Below the pieces are notes generated by a model. The model was not told the origin of the DNA. It saw nothing but the letters and a program-made list of their open reading frames with translations, and did not search any database. DNA of 46,841 nucleotides from assembly GCA_947470575.1 (NCBI GenBank), contig CANITX010000004.1, positions 1 through 46,841 on the forward strand. The letters are read 5' to 3'. A program made the translations under genes and the position numbers. The stretch is from Rhodospirillales bacterium (GTDB lineage Bacteria; Pseudomonadota; Alphaproteobacteria; Rhodospirillales; CAMCUA01). The first letter of the stretch is position 1. Every line of letters starts with the position of its first letter. Shown piece after piece: positions 27,389-36,614 of the stretch.

Positions 27389-28495
27389 ATGCGGGGTTGG
27401 TGGCTTCTGTTCCTGTTCGTGCTGCCGCTTCCGGCCGTCGCCGCCGAGGCGCCGGCCCCGGTCGCCGGCATCGTGCGCGAATGGGCGGCCATTCCGCTTG
27501 ATGCCAACGATGCCGCTTCGCCGCGTCTCGAAGCCTTGGTGACGCGGCCGGTGGCGCCTGGCCATTACCCGATTGTCGTCATCAGCCACGGTTCGCCGCG
27601 TAACGCCGCCGACCGCGCCAGTACGGCGCCCTCCGGCTATTCCGCCATCGCGCTCGCCTTCGCCCGCAGCGGCTGGATCGCCGTGGCGGCGTCGCGCCGG
27701 GTTTACGGGCGTTCCTCGCCGATCTATGCCGAAGGCTCCGGCTCCTGCCGCAATCCAGACTACACCGCCGCAGGCCTGCAATCGGCGACGGATATCCTCG
27801 CCACCGCCGAATTCGCCCGGCGATTGGCCGATGCCGATCCGGCGCGGCCCCTGCTGATCGGCGTTTCGGCCGGCGGCTTCGGGTCCATCGCCGCCGCGTC
27901 ATTGCGCCCCGCCGGGCTGACAGCGGTGGTCAATTTCGCCGGTGGACGGGGATCGATAGCAGACGACACGGTCTGCGCCGAAGGCAATCTGGTCGACGCC
28001 TATGGCCGTTATGGCGCCGGGGTCAGGGTGCCGACCCTGTGGGTCTATGCCGAAAACGACAAGTTCTTCGGACCGGCGTTGGCGCGGCGTATGTTCGACA
28101 GCTTCACCGCCGCCGGCGGCCGGGGCGAACTGGCGATGGCGCCGCCCTTCGGCCGGGACGGCCATGCCCTGTTCAACGGCGATCCGGCGGCTTGGCGCGA
28201 TACCGTGAACGCCTTCCTGGCGCGACATGCCCTGCCGCCTCTGGTTCCACGCGATGCCGCTCTCCGGCCGCAGCTAGCGCCGCCTCCCGGCCTGGGGGAA
28301 GGCGGTCGGCGCGAATTCGAACGCTATCTGACCTCCGAAAACTACGAAAAAGCCTTCGCTATCGGCCGTGGCGGGGCTTTCGCCTGGCGCTCGGGACAGC
28401 GCAGCATCGACGAAGCGGCGATGCTGGCCCTTGCCGCCTGTCGCGCCGACGCCGATTGCCGGCTCTACGCGGTGAACGACCGCCTGGCCGAGTGA
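27389..28495 (+). CDS. Secreted alpha/beta-hydrolase (dienelactone hydrolase-like)
   Basis: Signal peptide; VVISHGS; LLIGVSAGGFGSIAAASL (GxSxG); DGHALF catalytic His region. Confidence 0.85.
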   Translation: MRGWWLLFLFVLPLPAVAAEAPAPVAGIVREWAAIPLDANDAASPRLEALVTRPVAPGHYPIVVISHGSPRNAADRASTAPSGYSAIALAFARSGWIAVAASRRVYGRSSPIYAEGSGSCRNPDYTAAGLQSATDILATAEFARRLADADPARPLLIGVSAGGFGSIAAASLRPAGLTAVVNFAGGRGSIADDTVCAEGNLVDAYGRYGAGVRVPTLWVYAENDKFFGPALARRMFDSFTAAGGRGELAMAPPFGRDGHALFNGDPAAWRDTVNAFLARHALPPLVPRDAALRPQLAPPPGLGEGGRREFERYLTSENYEKAFAIGRGGAFAWRSGQRSIDEAAMLALAACRADADCRLYAVNDRLAE

Positions 28496-28582
28496 CGCAT
28501 CGGACGCCCCTGTTATCGTTCTGTCACACACTTCCGCTACGGTCCTCCGGCAATTTTCGGTAAGTCCGTAAAGGGGTGTTCG

Positions 28583-30061
28583 ATGACCAAGCGTAAAGAG
28601 TCCCTGTTGCCGCGCTCCGCGGCGGTGCTGGCCCTGGCTGGGCTGCTGACCGCCGGGTGGATGGCGCCGGCCACGGCGGCCGACGTCGCCGTCGGCGGCG
28701 TGACGCTGTCCAACCGGGGCCTGGTCGCCATGGGGCAGCTCCCCGCCAATCAGCGCGACAAGCTGGGCGAGACCTTCGGCTCGTCTTCGGGCATGGCGCT
28801 GGTACCGCAATCCTGGCGCAAGACGGCGAGCGGCTACGAAGGCACCCTGATGCTGCTGCCCGACCGCGGCTATAACGTCGCCGGCACCACCGACTACAAG
28901 CCGCGCGTCAACACCGTCACGGTTGCGATGACGCCGGAAGCCGGCGGCAAGCCCGGCCGCCTCGAGATGAAGCTCATCGACAGCCTGGTGCTCACCGATG
29001 CCGCCGGCAAGCCGCTCAGCGGCCTCGATCCGGAAGCCGTGCGCCCGGCCGGCGGCGGTTTTCCCGACCTGCCGCAGACGCGGACCGGTGCCGTGGCGCT
29101 CGATCCCGAGGCGATGGTGCTGCTGCCCGACGGCAGCTTCTTCATCAGCGATGAATACGGCCCCTACATCTATCGCTTCTCGGCCACCGGCAAGATGTTA
29201 TCGGCAATCCGACCGCCCGAGGCGCTGATCCCGATGCGGAACGGCGTTCAGGATTTTTCGTCGAACAATCCCGGTCCCGGGGCCCAAGCCCCGAAGCCGG
29301 CCAATCCCGAAACAGGCCGGCAGAACAATCAGGGCTTCGAGGGCATGGCGCTGACGCCGGACGGCAAGTCCCTCGTCGTCGTGCTGCAAAGCGCGGCCCG
29401 CCAGGACGGCGGCGATTCGCCAGCCACCCGGCGCCACACCCGCGTCCTGGTCTACGACGTGACGAACCTCGATGGCGCCAAACTGACGGCGGAATACGTC
29501 GTGCCGTTGCCGGTCTTCAAGGATGCCAAGGGCGCTGACCTGGTTGCCGCGCAGAGCGAATTGGTGGCGCTGAGCGCGACGCGGTTCCTGATGCTGTCGC
29601 GCGACAGCAACAACGGTTACGGCATGAAGGGGGCGGCCTCGCTCTATCGCGGGATCGACGTGCTCGATGTCACGGGCGCCACCAACATCGCCGGGACCGA
29701 CTACGACAAGGCCAAGCCGGTGGCGGCCAAGGGCGTGCTCGACGCGGCCGTCAAGCCGGCGACGCTTTCGGCCTTCATCGACATCAACGACAATGCCCAG
29801 CTCAACCGCTACGGCCTGCACAACGGCGAGCCGAACGACGCCAAGAATCTTTCGGAAAAGTGGGAATCGATGGCGCTCGCCAGCACGCTCGATCCGGCCC
29901 GCCCGGAAGACTTCTTCCTGTTCGTCGGCAACGATAACGATTTTCGTACTATCGACGGTTTCCAGGTCGGCGCCGCCTACAAGGACGAAGACGGGGCGGA
30001 CGTTCCCACCACTTTCCTGGTCTATCGCGTCGGCCTGCCGATGCTCGCCAAGCGGCCATAG
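28583..30061 (+). CDS. Phytase-like / esterase-like beta-propeller exported protein
   Basis: Signal peptide; GETFGSSSGMALVP, LLPDRGYNV, FPDLPQTRTGAVALDPEAMVLLPDGSFFISDEYGPYIYRF. Confidence 0.85.
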   Translation: MTKRKESLLPRSAAVLALAGLLTAGWMAPATAADVAVGGVTLSNRGLVAMGQLPANQRDKLGETFGSSSGMALVPQSWRKTASGYEGTLMLLPDRGYNVAGTTDYKPRVNTVTVAMTPEAGGKPGRLEMKLIDSLVLTDAAGKPLSGLDPEAVRPAGGGFPDLPQTRTGAVALDPEAMVLLPDGSFFISDEYGPYIYRFSATGKMLSAIRPPEALIPMRNGVQDFSSNNPGPGAQAPKPANPETGRQNNQGFEGMALTPDGKSLVVVLQSAARQDGGDSPATRRHTRVLVYDVTNLDGAKLTAEYVVPLPVFKDAKGADLVAAQSELVALSATRFLMLSRDSNNGYGMKGAASLYRGIDVLDVTGATNIAGTDYDKAKPVAAKGVLDAAVKPATLSAFIDINDNAQLNRYGLHNGEPNDAKNLSEKWESMALASTLDPARPEDFFLFVGNDNDFRTIDGFQVGAAYKDEDGADVPTTFLVYRVGLPMLAKRP

Positions 30062-30075
30062 ACGGGATTGATCGC

Positions 30076-30122
30076 TACGATATAACGTCTATTTTTATCG
30101 TAGATAAATCAACGATATAGAC
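30076..30122. repeat. AT-rich cluster of ACGATA/TATCGT repeats
   Basis: TACGATA (30076-30082)/TATCGTA (30096-30102) inverted; ACGATATA at 30077 and 30112 direct; GTCTAT/ATAGAC outer. Confidence 0.5.
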
Positions 30123-30125
30123 TCC

Positions 30126-30152
30126 GAAAACCCGCCCATGGCGGGGTGTTTC
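30126..30152. terminator. Rho-independent-like hairpin between convergent genes
   Basis: GAAAACCCGCC-CAT-GGCGGGGTGTTTC. Confidence 0.6.
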
Positions 30153-30176
30153 GGCTACGAAAGGCATCGGCCGGAT

Positions 30177-30827
30177 TCACCCCTCCGACGGGGCCAGCAA
30201 TGCCGCCATGCGGATCAATTCGGCCAGCGACCGGCTGCCCGTCTTCTCCATGACATGCGCCCGGTGGTGCTCCACCGTACGCGGGCTGACCCCTAATTCG
30301 CGGGCGATGAGCTTGTTCGACATGCCGGTGACGACCCGCTTCATGATCTCTTGCTCGCGGGTGGTCAGGCTGGCAAAGTGTTCGCGCACGGCCTCACGGC
30401 CAAGATCGGTGCGGCTGTCGTTCTGGTCTTTGTCGAGGCAGGCGCGCACCAATGCGATCAGGCGTTCCGACTGCACCGGCTTTTCGATGAAATCGGAGGC
30501 GCCGGCCTTCATCGCCCTGACGGCCGAATCGACGTCGCCATATCCGGTCACGACGATGGTGGGGATTCGGCTGCCGCGCTTGCGCAGGATTTCGAGCACC
30601 TCGATTCCGCTGATTCGGGGCATCCGCAAGTCCAGCACAAGGCAGCTTGGGCGGCTCAGCGTGGGAAGCGTCAGGAAGGCATTGGCGTCGCCGAAGGTTT
30701 CGACGCGAAGGCCGTCGCTTTGCAGGATTTGGCCAAATACGTCACGCAGCAGTTCGTCATCCTCGACGACGTAGACGGTGGCGCTTGCCGCTAATGGAGA
30801 TGCTTCGGCGGATTGTGTCAGCGTCAT
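30177..30827 (-). CDS. FixJ/NarL-type response regulator (receiver plus LuxR HTH)
   Basis: VYVVEDDELLRDVFGQIL, LVLDLRMPRISGIEVLE, VTGYGDVDSAVRAMKAGASDFIEKP; LTTREQEIMKRVVTGMSNKLIARELGVSPRTVEHHRAHVMEK. Confidence 0.95.
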   Translation of the reverse strand: MTLTQSAEASPLAASATVYVVEDDELLRDVFGQILQSDGLRVETFGDANAFLTLPTLSRPSCLVLDLRMPRISGIEVLEILRKRGSRIPTIVVTGYGDVDSAVRAMKAGASDFIEKPVQSERLIALVRACLDKDQNDSRTDLGREAVREHFASLTTREQEIMKRVVTGMSNKLIARELGVSPRTVEHHRAHVMEKTGSRSLAELIRMAALLAPSEG

Positions 30828-30938
30828 CGGGGGGCCCCGGCTCTGAATGGGCTAGTTTTTAAAGATCGGTAAGGTCTACTGTCATGCTCAATCGGTCAAT
30901 CTCTCTTTGCTATTCGTAGCTTAGAGGGCACCGTACTG

Positions 30939-32099
30939 CTAGCGCCGTTGATCGAAGCGCCGCCCGACCAGGGCAGCGGCGATGTTGATTTTTTGGATGT
31001 CGATGGTGCCCCCCGCGATGCCCCAACCCCAGGCATCGCGCAGGCGGCGCTCCATGGGAAAAGCCTTGGAATAGCCGTAACCGCCCAGCAGCTGTACCGC
31101 GCGTCCCGTCACCTCGCGGGCGATTTCGTTGGCAAAACATTTGGCGATGCTGGAATCGTAGACGCTGGGCAGGCCGTTGCCGGCGGCCCAGGCAGCGCGA
31201 TGGATCAGCAGGCGCGAGGCCTCGACACGCATCGCCATCTCGGCCAGCGCCAGCTGCACCGCCTGAAATTCGACGATGGGCTTGCCGAACTGGCGGCGAT
31301 CCTGAACGTAGTCGAGCGCGTCTTCGAGCGCGCCCGCCGCCTGCGCCAGCGCCATGGTGGCATTGCCGCAGCGTTCCAGATCGAAGGCCTCCATCAGCTT
31401 GGTGAAGCCGCCGGCCGGGACGATCAGGTTGTCCTGCGGCACGCGTGCGTTGTCGAAATGGAGATCGGCCGAGGGTATGCCGCGAAAGCCCATCAGCGAT
31501 TCACGGGCGCCGAAGGTCAAACCCGGCGTCTCGCGCTCGACATAGACGGCGCCGATGCCCTTGGCGCCCGGGGCATCGGAGAGGCGGCAATAGACGACGT
31601 AGCCGTCGGCATGGCCGCCACCCGAACACCAACGCTTGCTGCCGTTCAGGATCAGATCGCCGCCTCGTGCCTCGGCCCGGGTCGCCAGGTCGGTCAACGC
31701 CGTTCCGGCACCGGCTTCCGACATCGCCACGGCGACAACGATCTCGCCCCGGCAAACCGCCGGGACGATCCGCTGCTTCAAGGTTTCGCCGGCAAACCGC
31801 TCGATGGCGCGCACCGGTCCGACGCTGGATTCGAAAATGGGAAAGGCGACCGCCGAGGAGACCTTGGCGAATTCTTCGAGCACCAGCAGCGCTTCCAGAT
31901 TGCCGAGTCCCAAGCCGCCGTAACGGGTGTCGACGTTGATGCCAAGGAAGCCCATTTCGGCATAACGTCGCCGCCAGTCGCGGTCGAGCGGCTCGTCCTC
32001 GTCCTCCAGCCGTCGGGCGACGGCCGGAAGCTGTTCGCGGGCGAAGCGTCGCGCGGCTTCTTGCAGGCGGCGTTGATCCTCGCTCGGCGCGAAATCCAT
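30939..32099 (-). CDS. Acyl-CoA dehydrogenase
   Basis: MGFLGINVDTRYGGLG; VAVAMSEAGAGTALTDLATRAEARGGDLILNGSKRWCSGGG; GGYGYSKAFPMERRLRDAW. Confidence 0.95.
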   Translation of the reverse strand: MDFAPSEDQRRLQEAARRFAREQLPAVARRLEDEDEPLDRDWRRRYAEMGFLGINVDTRYGGLGLGNLEALLVLEEFAKVSSAVAFPIFESSVGPVRAIERFAGETLKQRIVPAVCRGEIVVAVAMSEAGAGTALTDLATRAEARGGDLILNGSKRWCSGGGHADGYVVYCRLSDAPGAKGIGAVYVERETPGLTFGARESLMGFRGIPSADLHFDNARVPQDNLIVPAGGFTKLMEAFDLERCGNATMALAQAAGALEDALDYVQDRRQFGKPIVEFQAVQLALAEMAMRVEASRLLIHRAAWAAGNGLPSVYDSSIAKCFANEIAREVTGRAVQLLGGYGYSKAFPMERRLRDAWGWGIAGGTIDIQKINIAAALVGRRFDQRR

Positions 32100-32115
32100 G
32101 GTCTTGGCGGCGCGG

Positions 32116-32958
32116 CTAGAGGCGCAGCAGTTCGTTGATGCTGGTCTTCGAACGAGTTCGTTCGTCGACCCGCTTGACGATGACGGCGCAGTAGAGCGAC
32201 GGGCCTGTCGTGCCGTCGGGCAGCGGCTTGCCCGGCAGGTTGCCCGGCACCACCACCGAATAGGCCGGCACGCGTCCGACATGAACCGTGCCGGTATCGC
32301 GTTCGACGATGCGGGTCGAGGCTCCTAGGTAGACACCCATGGCCAGCACCGAGCCCTGTTCGACGATGACGCCTTCGGCAACTTCGGAACGGGCGCCGAT
32401 GAAGCAGTGATCCTCGACGATCACCGGCTCGGCCTGCAGCGGTTCGAGCACGCCGCCGATGCCGGCACCGCCCGAAATGTGACAGTTCTTGCCGATCTGA
32501 GCGCAGGAACCCACCGTCGCCCAGGTGTCGATCATGGTACCGCTGTCGACGTAGGCGCCCATGTTGACGAAGCTCGGCATCAGTACGGCGTCGCGGGCGA
32601 TGAAGGCCGAACGGCGGACGACGCAGCCGGGAACGGCGCGGAACCCGGCACTGCGAAAGCGGGCATCGTCCCAGTTCAGGGTCTTGGCCGGCACCTTATC
32701 GAACCATGGCGCCCCATCCGGTCCGCCGGCAATGCGCGCCATGTCGTTGAGCCGGAAGTAAAGCAGCACCGCTTTTTTCAGCCACTGGTGAACGGTCCAT
32801 TTGCCATCGAGCTTTTCGGCAACCCGGGCTTCGCCGGAGTCGAGCAGGTCGAGCACCTTTTCCACCGCGCTGCGCACGTCGCCGCCGGTTTGGGCGTTGA
32901 TGTTGGCGCGGTCTTCCCAGGCGGCATCGATGGTGGATTGCAGATCGGCGCGGTTCAT
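32116..32958 (-). CDS. dapD: 2,3,4,5-tetrahydropyridine-2,6-dicarboxylate N-succinyltransferase
   Basis: Left-handed beta-helix; [77 protein letters not shown]. Confidence 0.97.
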   Translation of the reverse strand: MNRADLQSTIDAAWEDRANINAQTGGDVRSAVEKVLDLLDSGEARVAEKLDGKWTVHQWLKKAVLLYFRLNDMARIAGGPDGAPWFDKVPAKTLNWDDARFRSAGFRAVPGCVVRRSAFIARDAVLMPSFVNMGAYVDSGTMIDTWATVGSCAQIGKNCHISGGAGIGGVLEPLQAEPVIVEDHCFIGARSEVAEGVIVEQGSVLAMGVYLGASTRIVERDTGTVHVGRVPAYSVVVPGNLPGKPLPDGTTGPSLYCAVIVKRVDERTRSKTSINELLRL

Positions 32959-32994
32959 CTTGTATCTTCTCCCATTCGTTTTTATGTGGGGCGT

Positions 32995-33414
32995 TTACCA
33001 GCTGCCGGTGTTGGGCATCGAGACCCAGGGTTCCTTCGGCGGCAGGGCGGCGCCCTTCTGCAGCAGTTCGATCGAGATGTTATCGGGCGAACGCACGAAC
33101 GCCATGCGGCCATCCCGGGGCGGACGGTTGATGACGACGCCCTTGTCCATCAGCTTCTGGCACAGGGCATAGATGTCGTCCACCTGATAGGCGAGGTGGC
33201 CGAAATTGCGCCCACCGTCGTAGGCTTCGGTGTCCCAGTTGTAGGTGATCTCGAGCTGCGCCGTCTCGTCGCCGGGGGCAGCAAGAAAGACATTGGTATA
33301 GCGCCCCTTTTCGTTGGGGCTGCGGCGCAATTCCGCGAGGCCCAGCTTATTGCAGTAGAAATCCAGCGTCTCCTCCAGGTTGGAGGCGCGCACCATGGTG
33401 TGCAGATATTTCAT
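32995..33414 (-). CDS. gloA: Lactoylglutathione lyase (glyoxalase I)
   Basis: MKYLHTMVRASNLEETLDFYCNKLGLAELRR...QLEITYNWD...NFGHLAYQVDD. Confidence 0.93.
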   Translation of the reverse strand: MKYLHTMVRASNLEETLDFYCNKLGLAELRRSPNEKGRYTNVFLAAPGDETAQLEITYNWDTEAYDGGRNFGHLAYQVDDIYALCQKLMDKGVVINRPPRDGRMAFVRSPDNISIELLQKGAALPPKEPWVSMPNTGSW

Positions 33415-33577
33415 GGCAATTCCTTCAGGAGGTGGGCCCGGACGCACGCATTATTGCCTCGGGCGCGACGCTTGCAAAGCGCGCAGTCGGCCGGGGCCAT
33501 ATGGCGGTTGTGCGCCAGGAGCAAAGTGACGCTATGCTGTCGGCTTCGATTCGTACAACCGCCTGGGCGGAACCGCC

Positions 33578-34504
33578 GTGTCCTCCTTCATCGCCCTCGT
33601 GACGTCGCCCTTCCGCGGTGGCCCCTCCGCCGGCCGTGCGGTGTTCTATATGATGATCGCCGGCTTGGCAGCGACCTTCGGCAACGCGACCATTCGTTTT
33701 GTTTCGCCCGATCTGCACCCATTCGAAATCACTTTTTTCCGCGCATTCTTCAGCCTGTTCGTGCTGGCGCCGATGTTTCTGCGCGCCGGGCCTGGATCGC
33801 TACGCACCCGGCATTTCCCCTTTCATGTGCTGCGTGGCGCTATGCAGGCGTTCGGCATGCTGGTGTCGCACTGGGCGGTGGCGATCAGCCCGATGGCCAA
33901 GGTAACGGCGCTGTCGTTTACCGGCCCTCTGTTCGCTACCCTGCTGGCCACCCTATTCATGGGCGAACGCTTCCGCCTGGGCCGCATGCTGGCCTTGATT
34001 TTCGGCTTCTCCGGAGCCGTGGTCATCGTGCAACCCGGCGTGATCGACTTCGACCTGGGCGCCGGGCTCGCCCTGATGGGGGCGTTTGAGTTCGCTATTA
34101 CCATGACCATCGTCAAGTTGATGGCGCGCACCGAATCCAGCCTGACCCTGACCCTTTATCTTGGCCTGGTGGCGACACCGCTGACCGGCATCGCCGCCTA
34201 TTTCGTCTGGGTGACTCCGACGCTGGTTCATCTTGCCTGGATGTTCGTCTTTTCCGCCTGTGCCACCATCTCTAACCTGACCGCCGCGCATGCCGTACGC
34301 GAAGCGGATATGGCGGTGGTTATGCCGATCCGCTTCACGCGCCTTATCTTTGCCGCCATGATCGGCTACTTTTTCTTCGCCGAAATTCCCGATACCTATA
34401 CCTGGATCGGCGGCATGATGATTTTCAGCGCCTCGATGTACATCGCCTTTCGCGAGCGCAAGGTGAAGCAGGACACGGCCGTGATCCCGGTGGCGGTGTC
34501 GTAG
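33578..34504 (+). CDS. DMT/EamA-family transporter
   Basis: Ten-TM EamA-like; LHPFEITFFRAFFSLFVLAPM; GALVIVQPGV-type repeat. Confidence 0.92.
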   Translation: MSSFIALVTSPFRGGPSAGRAVFYMMIAGLAATFGNATIRFVSPDLHPFEITFFRAFFSLFVLAPMFLRAGPGSLRTRHFPFHVLRGAMQAFGMLVSHWAVAISPMAKVTALSFTGPLFATLLATLFMGERFRLGRMLALIFGFSGAVVIVQPGVIDFDLGAGLALMGAFEFAITMTIVKLMARTESSLTLTLYLGLVATPLTGIAAYFVWVTPTLVHLAWMFVFSACATISNLTAAHAVREADMAVVMPIRFTRLIFAAMIGYFFFAEIPDTYTWIGGMMIFSASMYIAFRERKVKQDTAVIPVAVS

Positions 34505-34524
34505 AGAGGGTGACGCCAGCCAGG

Positions 34525-35439
34525 ATGACCGAAGCCTATCCCCGCGACATGACCGGCTACGGTCGCACCCCGCCCGATCCGAAGTGGCCTGGCGGCGCGC
34601 GGTTGGCCTTGCAGATCGTCGTCAATTACGAGGAGGGTGGCGAGAACTGCATCCTGCATGGCGATGCGGCGTCGGAGTACTTTCTGTCCGAGATGATTGC
34701 CGCCCAACCGATTGTCGGACAGCGCAATCTGAGCATGGAATCGATCTATGAATACGGCAGCCGCGCCGGCTTCTGGCGGCTGCATCGCCTACTCACGGCA
34801 CGCTGCCTGCCGGTTACCGTCTTCGGTGTGGCGATGGCGATGGCGCGCAATCCCGAGGCGGTGGCGGCGATGAACGAGGCCGGCTGGGAAATCGCCAGCC
34901 ATGGCTATCGCTGGATCGACTACCAGCATATCGATTCCGAAACCGAACGCCGGCACATGCTCCAGGCTATCGAACTCCACACCCAGGTTGCCGGCAGCCG
35001 ACCGCTCGGCTGGTACACCGGGCGCATCAGTCCGCACACCCGCCGCCTGGTCGTGGAGGAAGGGGGCTTCCTTTACGATGCCGATTCCTACGCCGATGAC
35101 TTGCCTTATTGGTCGATCGAGTTCGGCCGGGCGCATCTGGTCATCCCCTACACGCTCGATGCCAACGACATGCGGTTCGCCACGGCGCAGGGGTTCAATT
35201 CGGGCGACCAGTTCTTCGCCTATCTGCGCGATGGCTTCGACGTGCTCTATGCGGAAGGCGCTGAGGCGCCCAAGATGATGTCGGTCGGCCTGCATTGCCG
35301 GCTGGCCGGCCGGCCGGGACGGCTGGCGGCGCTCGCCCGCTTTCTCGACCATGTTGCGGCCCATGACGACGTCTGGATCTGCCGGCGGATCGACATCGCC
35401 CGCCATTGGCATGCCCATCACCCCCTAAAGCGTATGTAG
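34525..35439 (+). CDS. puuE: PuuE-type allantoinase / polysaccharide deacetylase-fold protein
   Basis: YPRDMTGYGRTPPDPKWPGGARLALQIVVNYEEGGENCILHGDAASEYFLSE; GWEIASHGYRWIDYQ; GWYTGRISPHTRRLV. Confidence 0.88.
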   Translation: MTEAYPRDMTGYGRTPPDPKWPGGARLALQIVVNYEEGGENCILHGDAASEYFLSEMIAAQPIVGQRNLSMESIYEYGSRAGFWRLHRLLTARCLPVTVFGVAMAMARNPEAVAAMNEAGWEIASHGYRWIDYQHIDSETERRHMLQAIELHTQVAGSRPLGWYTGRISPHTRRLVVEEGGFLYDADSYADDLPYWSIEFGRAHLVIPYTLDANDMRFATAQGFNSGDQFFAYLRDGFDVLYAEGAEAPKMMSVGLHCRLAGRPGRLAALARFLDHVAAHDDVWICRRIDIARHWHAHHPLKRM

Positions 35440-35452
35440 ACCCAAGCTGCGT

Positions 35453-36238
35453 TCAGGCGACGGGGCCAAGAATCATTTCGATCGGACCTTCGGCCCGGCT
35501 ATGGATGAACTGGTCGACGTGGGGATTGCCCGAATCGTCCACCGTCGCGGTCGGGCCGTGCCAGATGGCGCGGCCTTCGTGCAGCATGACGATATTGTCG
35601 GAGATCCGTCGCGCGCCGGCCATGTCGCTGGTAATCGATAGCGCCGTGGCGCCCAGTTCCTCGACCAGCTTGACGATCAGGTCGTTGATGACGTTGCTCA
35701 TGATCGGGTCGAGACCGGCGGTCGGCTCGTCGAGCAGCAGGATTTCCGGATCGGTGGCAATGGCGCGGGCCAGGCCGACCCGCTTCTGCATGCCGCCGGA
35801 GAGTTCGACGGGCAACAGGTCGCCGACGGATGCTTCCAGGCCGACGGATACGAGTTTGCCGAGAGCGATATCGCGGGCCTGCTTCCGGTCCATGCTTTTG
35901 TCTTGCAGCAGACGGAAGGCGATGTTTTCCCAGACCGGCAGGCTGTCGAACAATCCGCCGCGTTGAAACAGCATGCCGAAGCGCCCGATCAGCGCCATGC
36001 GCGCGTCCCCTTTGAGGGCGACGGTTTCGACCCCATCGATGCGAACGCTGCCGGCATCCGGACGTATCAGACCGAGGATGCTTTTCATCAGCACGGTCTT
36101 GCCCGATCCGGAGGGGCCGATCAGCACCGTCGACGTGCCGGCGGCGACAGATAGATCGACGCCGCGTAACGCCCGGTTGTCGCCAAATGACTTGGCGATA
36201 CCGGCGAGTGCGATTTTCGGCGGGACGGTGGGGTTCAT
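35453..36238 (-). CDS. mlaF: MlaF-like ABC transporter ATP-binding protein
   Basis: GPSGSGKTVLMKSILGLIRPDAGSV; MLFQRGGLFDSLPVWENIAF; LSGGMQKRVGLARAIATDPEILLLDEPTAGLDPIMSNVI. Confidence 0.88.
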   Translation of the reverse strand: MNPTVPPKIALAGIAKSFGDNRALRGVDLSVAAGTSTVLIGPSGSGKTVLMKSILGLIRPDAGSVRIDGVETVALKGDARMALIGRFGMLFQRGGLFDSLPVWENIAFRLLQDKSMDRKQARDIALGKLVSVGLEASVGDLLPVELSGGMQKRVGLARAIATDPEILLLDEPTAGLDPIMSNVINDLIVKLVEELGATALSITSDMAGARRISDNIVMLHEGRAIWHGPTATVDDSGNPHVDQFIHSRAEGPIEMILGPVA

Positions 36239-36339
36239 ATTTGGGGTAAGGCTGCTGTTAGGTATGTAAGGCCTTCTACCTAGCATCGCCATGCGTGACC
36301 GGGAAGGGCAGCATGTCGGGCATCCGCACTATCATGGGG

Positions 36340-36470
36340 GTGTCGAATTTTCTTACAAGGCCAGCCAACTCGATTATTTCATATCTACCCTTTGAAATAT
36401 CATCGGTTTTTCGAGGATTCGACGGAAGCAAGCCATACGGCCTCGTGGAGGTGCGTCGGAAAATCTAACA
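36340..36470. promoter_or_regulatory. Paired direct repeats upstream of sigma-54 promoter (candidate enhancer-binding-protein sites)
   Basis: GTGTCGAATTTTCTTACA (36340-36357) and GCGTCGGAAAATCTAACA (36453-36470). Confidence 0.55.
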
Positions 36471-36533
36471 TTGGCCAGCGTCTGCTTCCCGAGCATGAAG
36501 GAATAACAATGATATTACAAAGGAGTATCAGGA

Positions 36534-36549
36534 TGGCACGGGGTTTGCT
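36534..36549 (+). promoter_or_regulatory. Sigma-54 (-24/-12) promoter
   Basis: TGGCACGGGGTTTGCT, full match to TGGCACG-N4-TTGCW, 66 bp upstream of the PEP-CTERM start. Confidence 0.85.
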
Positions 36550-36614
36550 TTAGAGACCGTCATCACAATGAAACGTCATAAATATTTCGGTCTTGGTGGG
36601 AAAGTGAGCAAACG

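Noticed and set aside
25636-27501. 621-aa plus-strand ORF opposite the aldehyde dehydrogenase
   Set aside because: Shadow ORF; the ALDH frame has unmistakable family motifs
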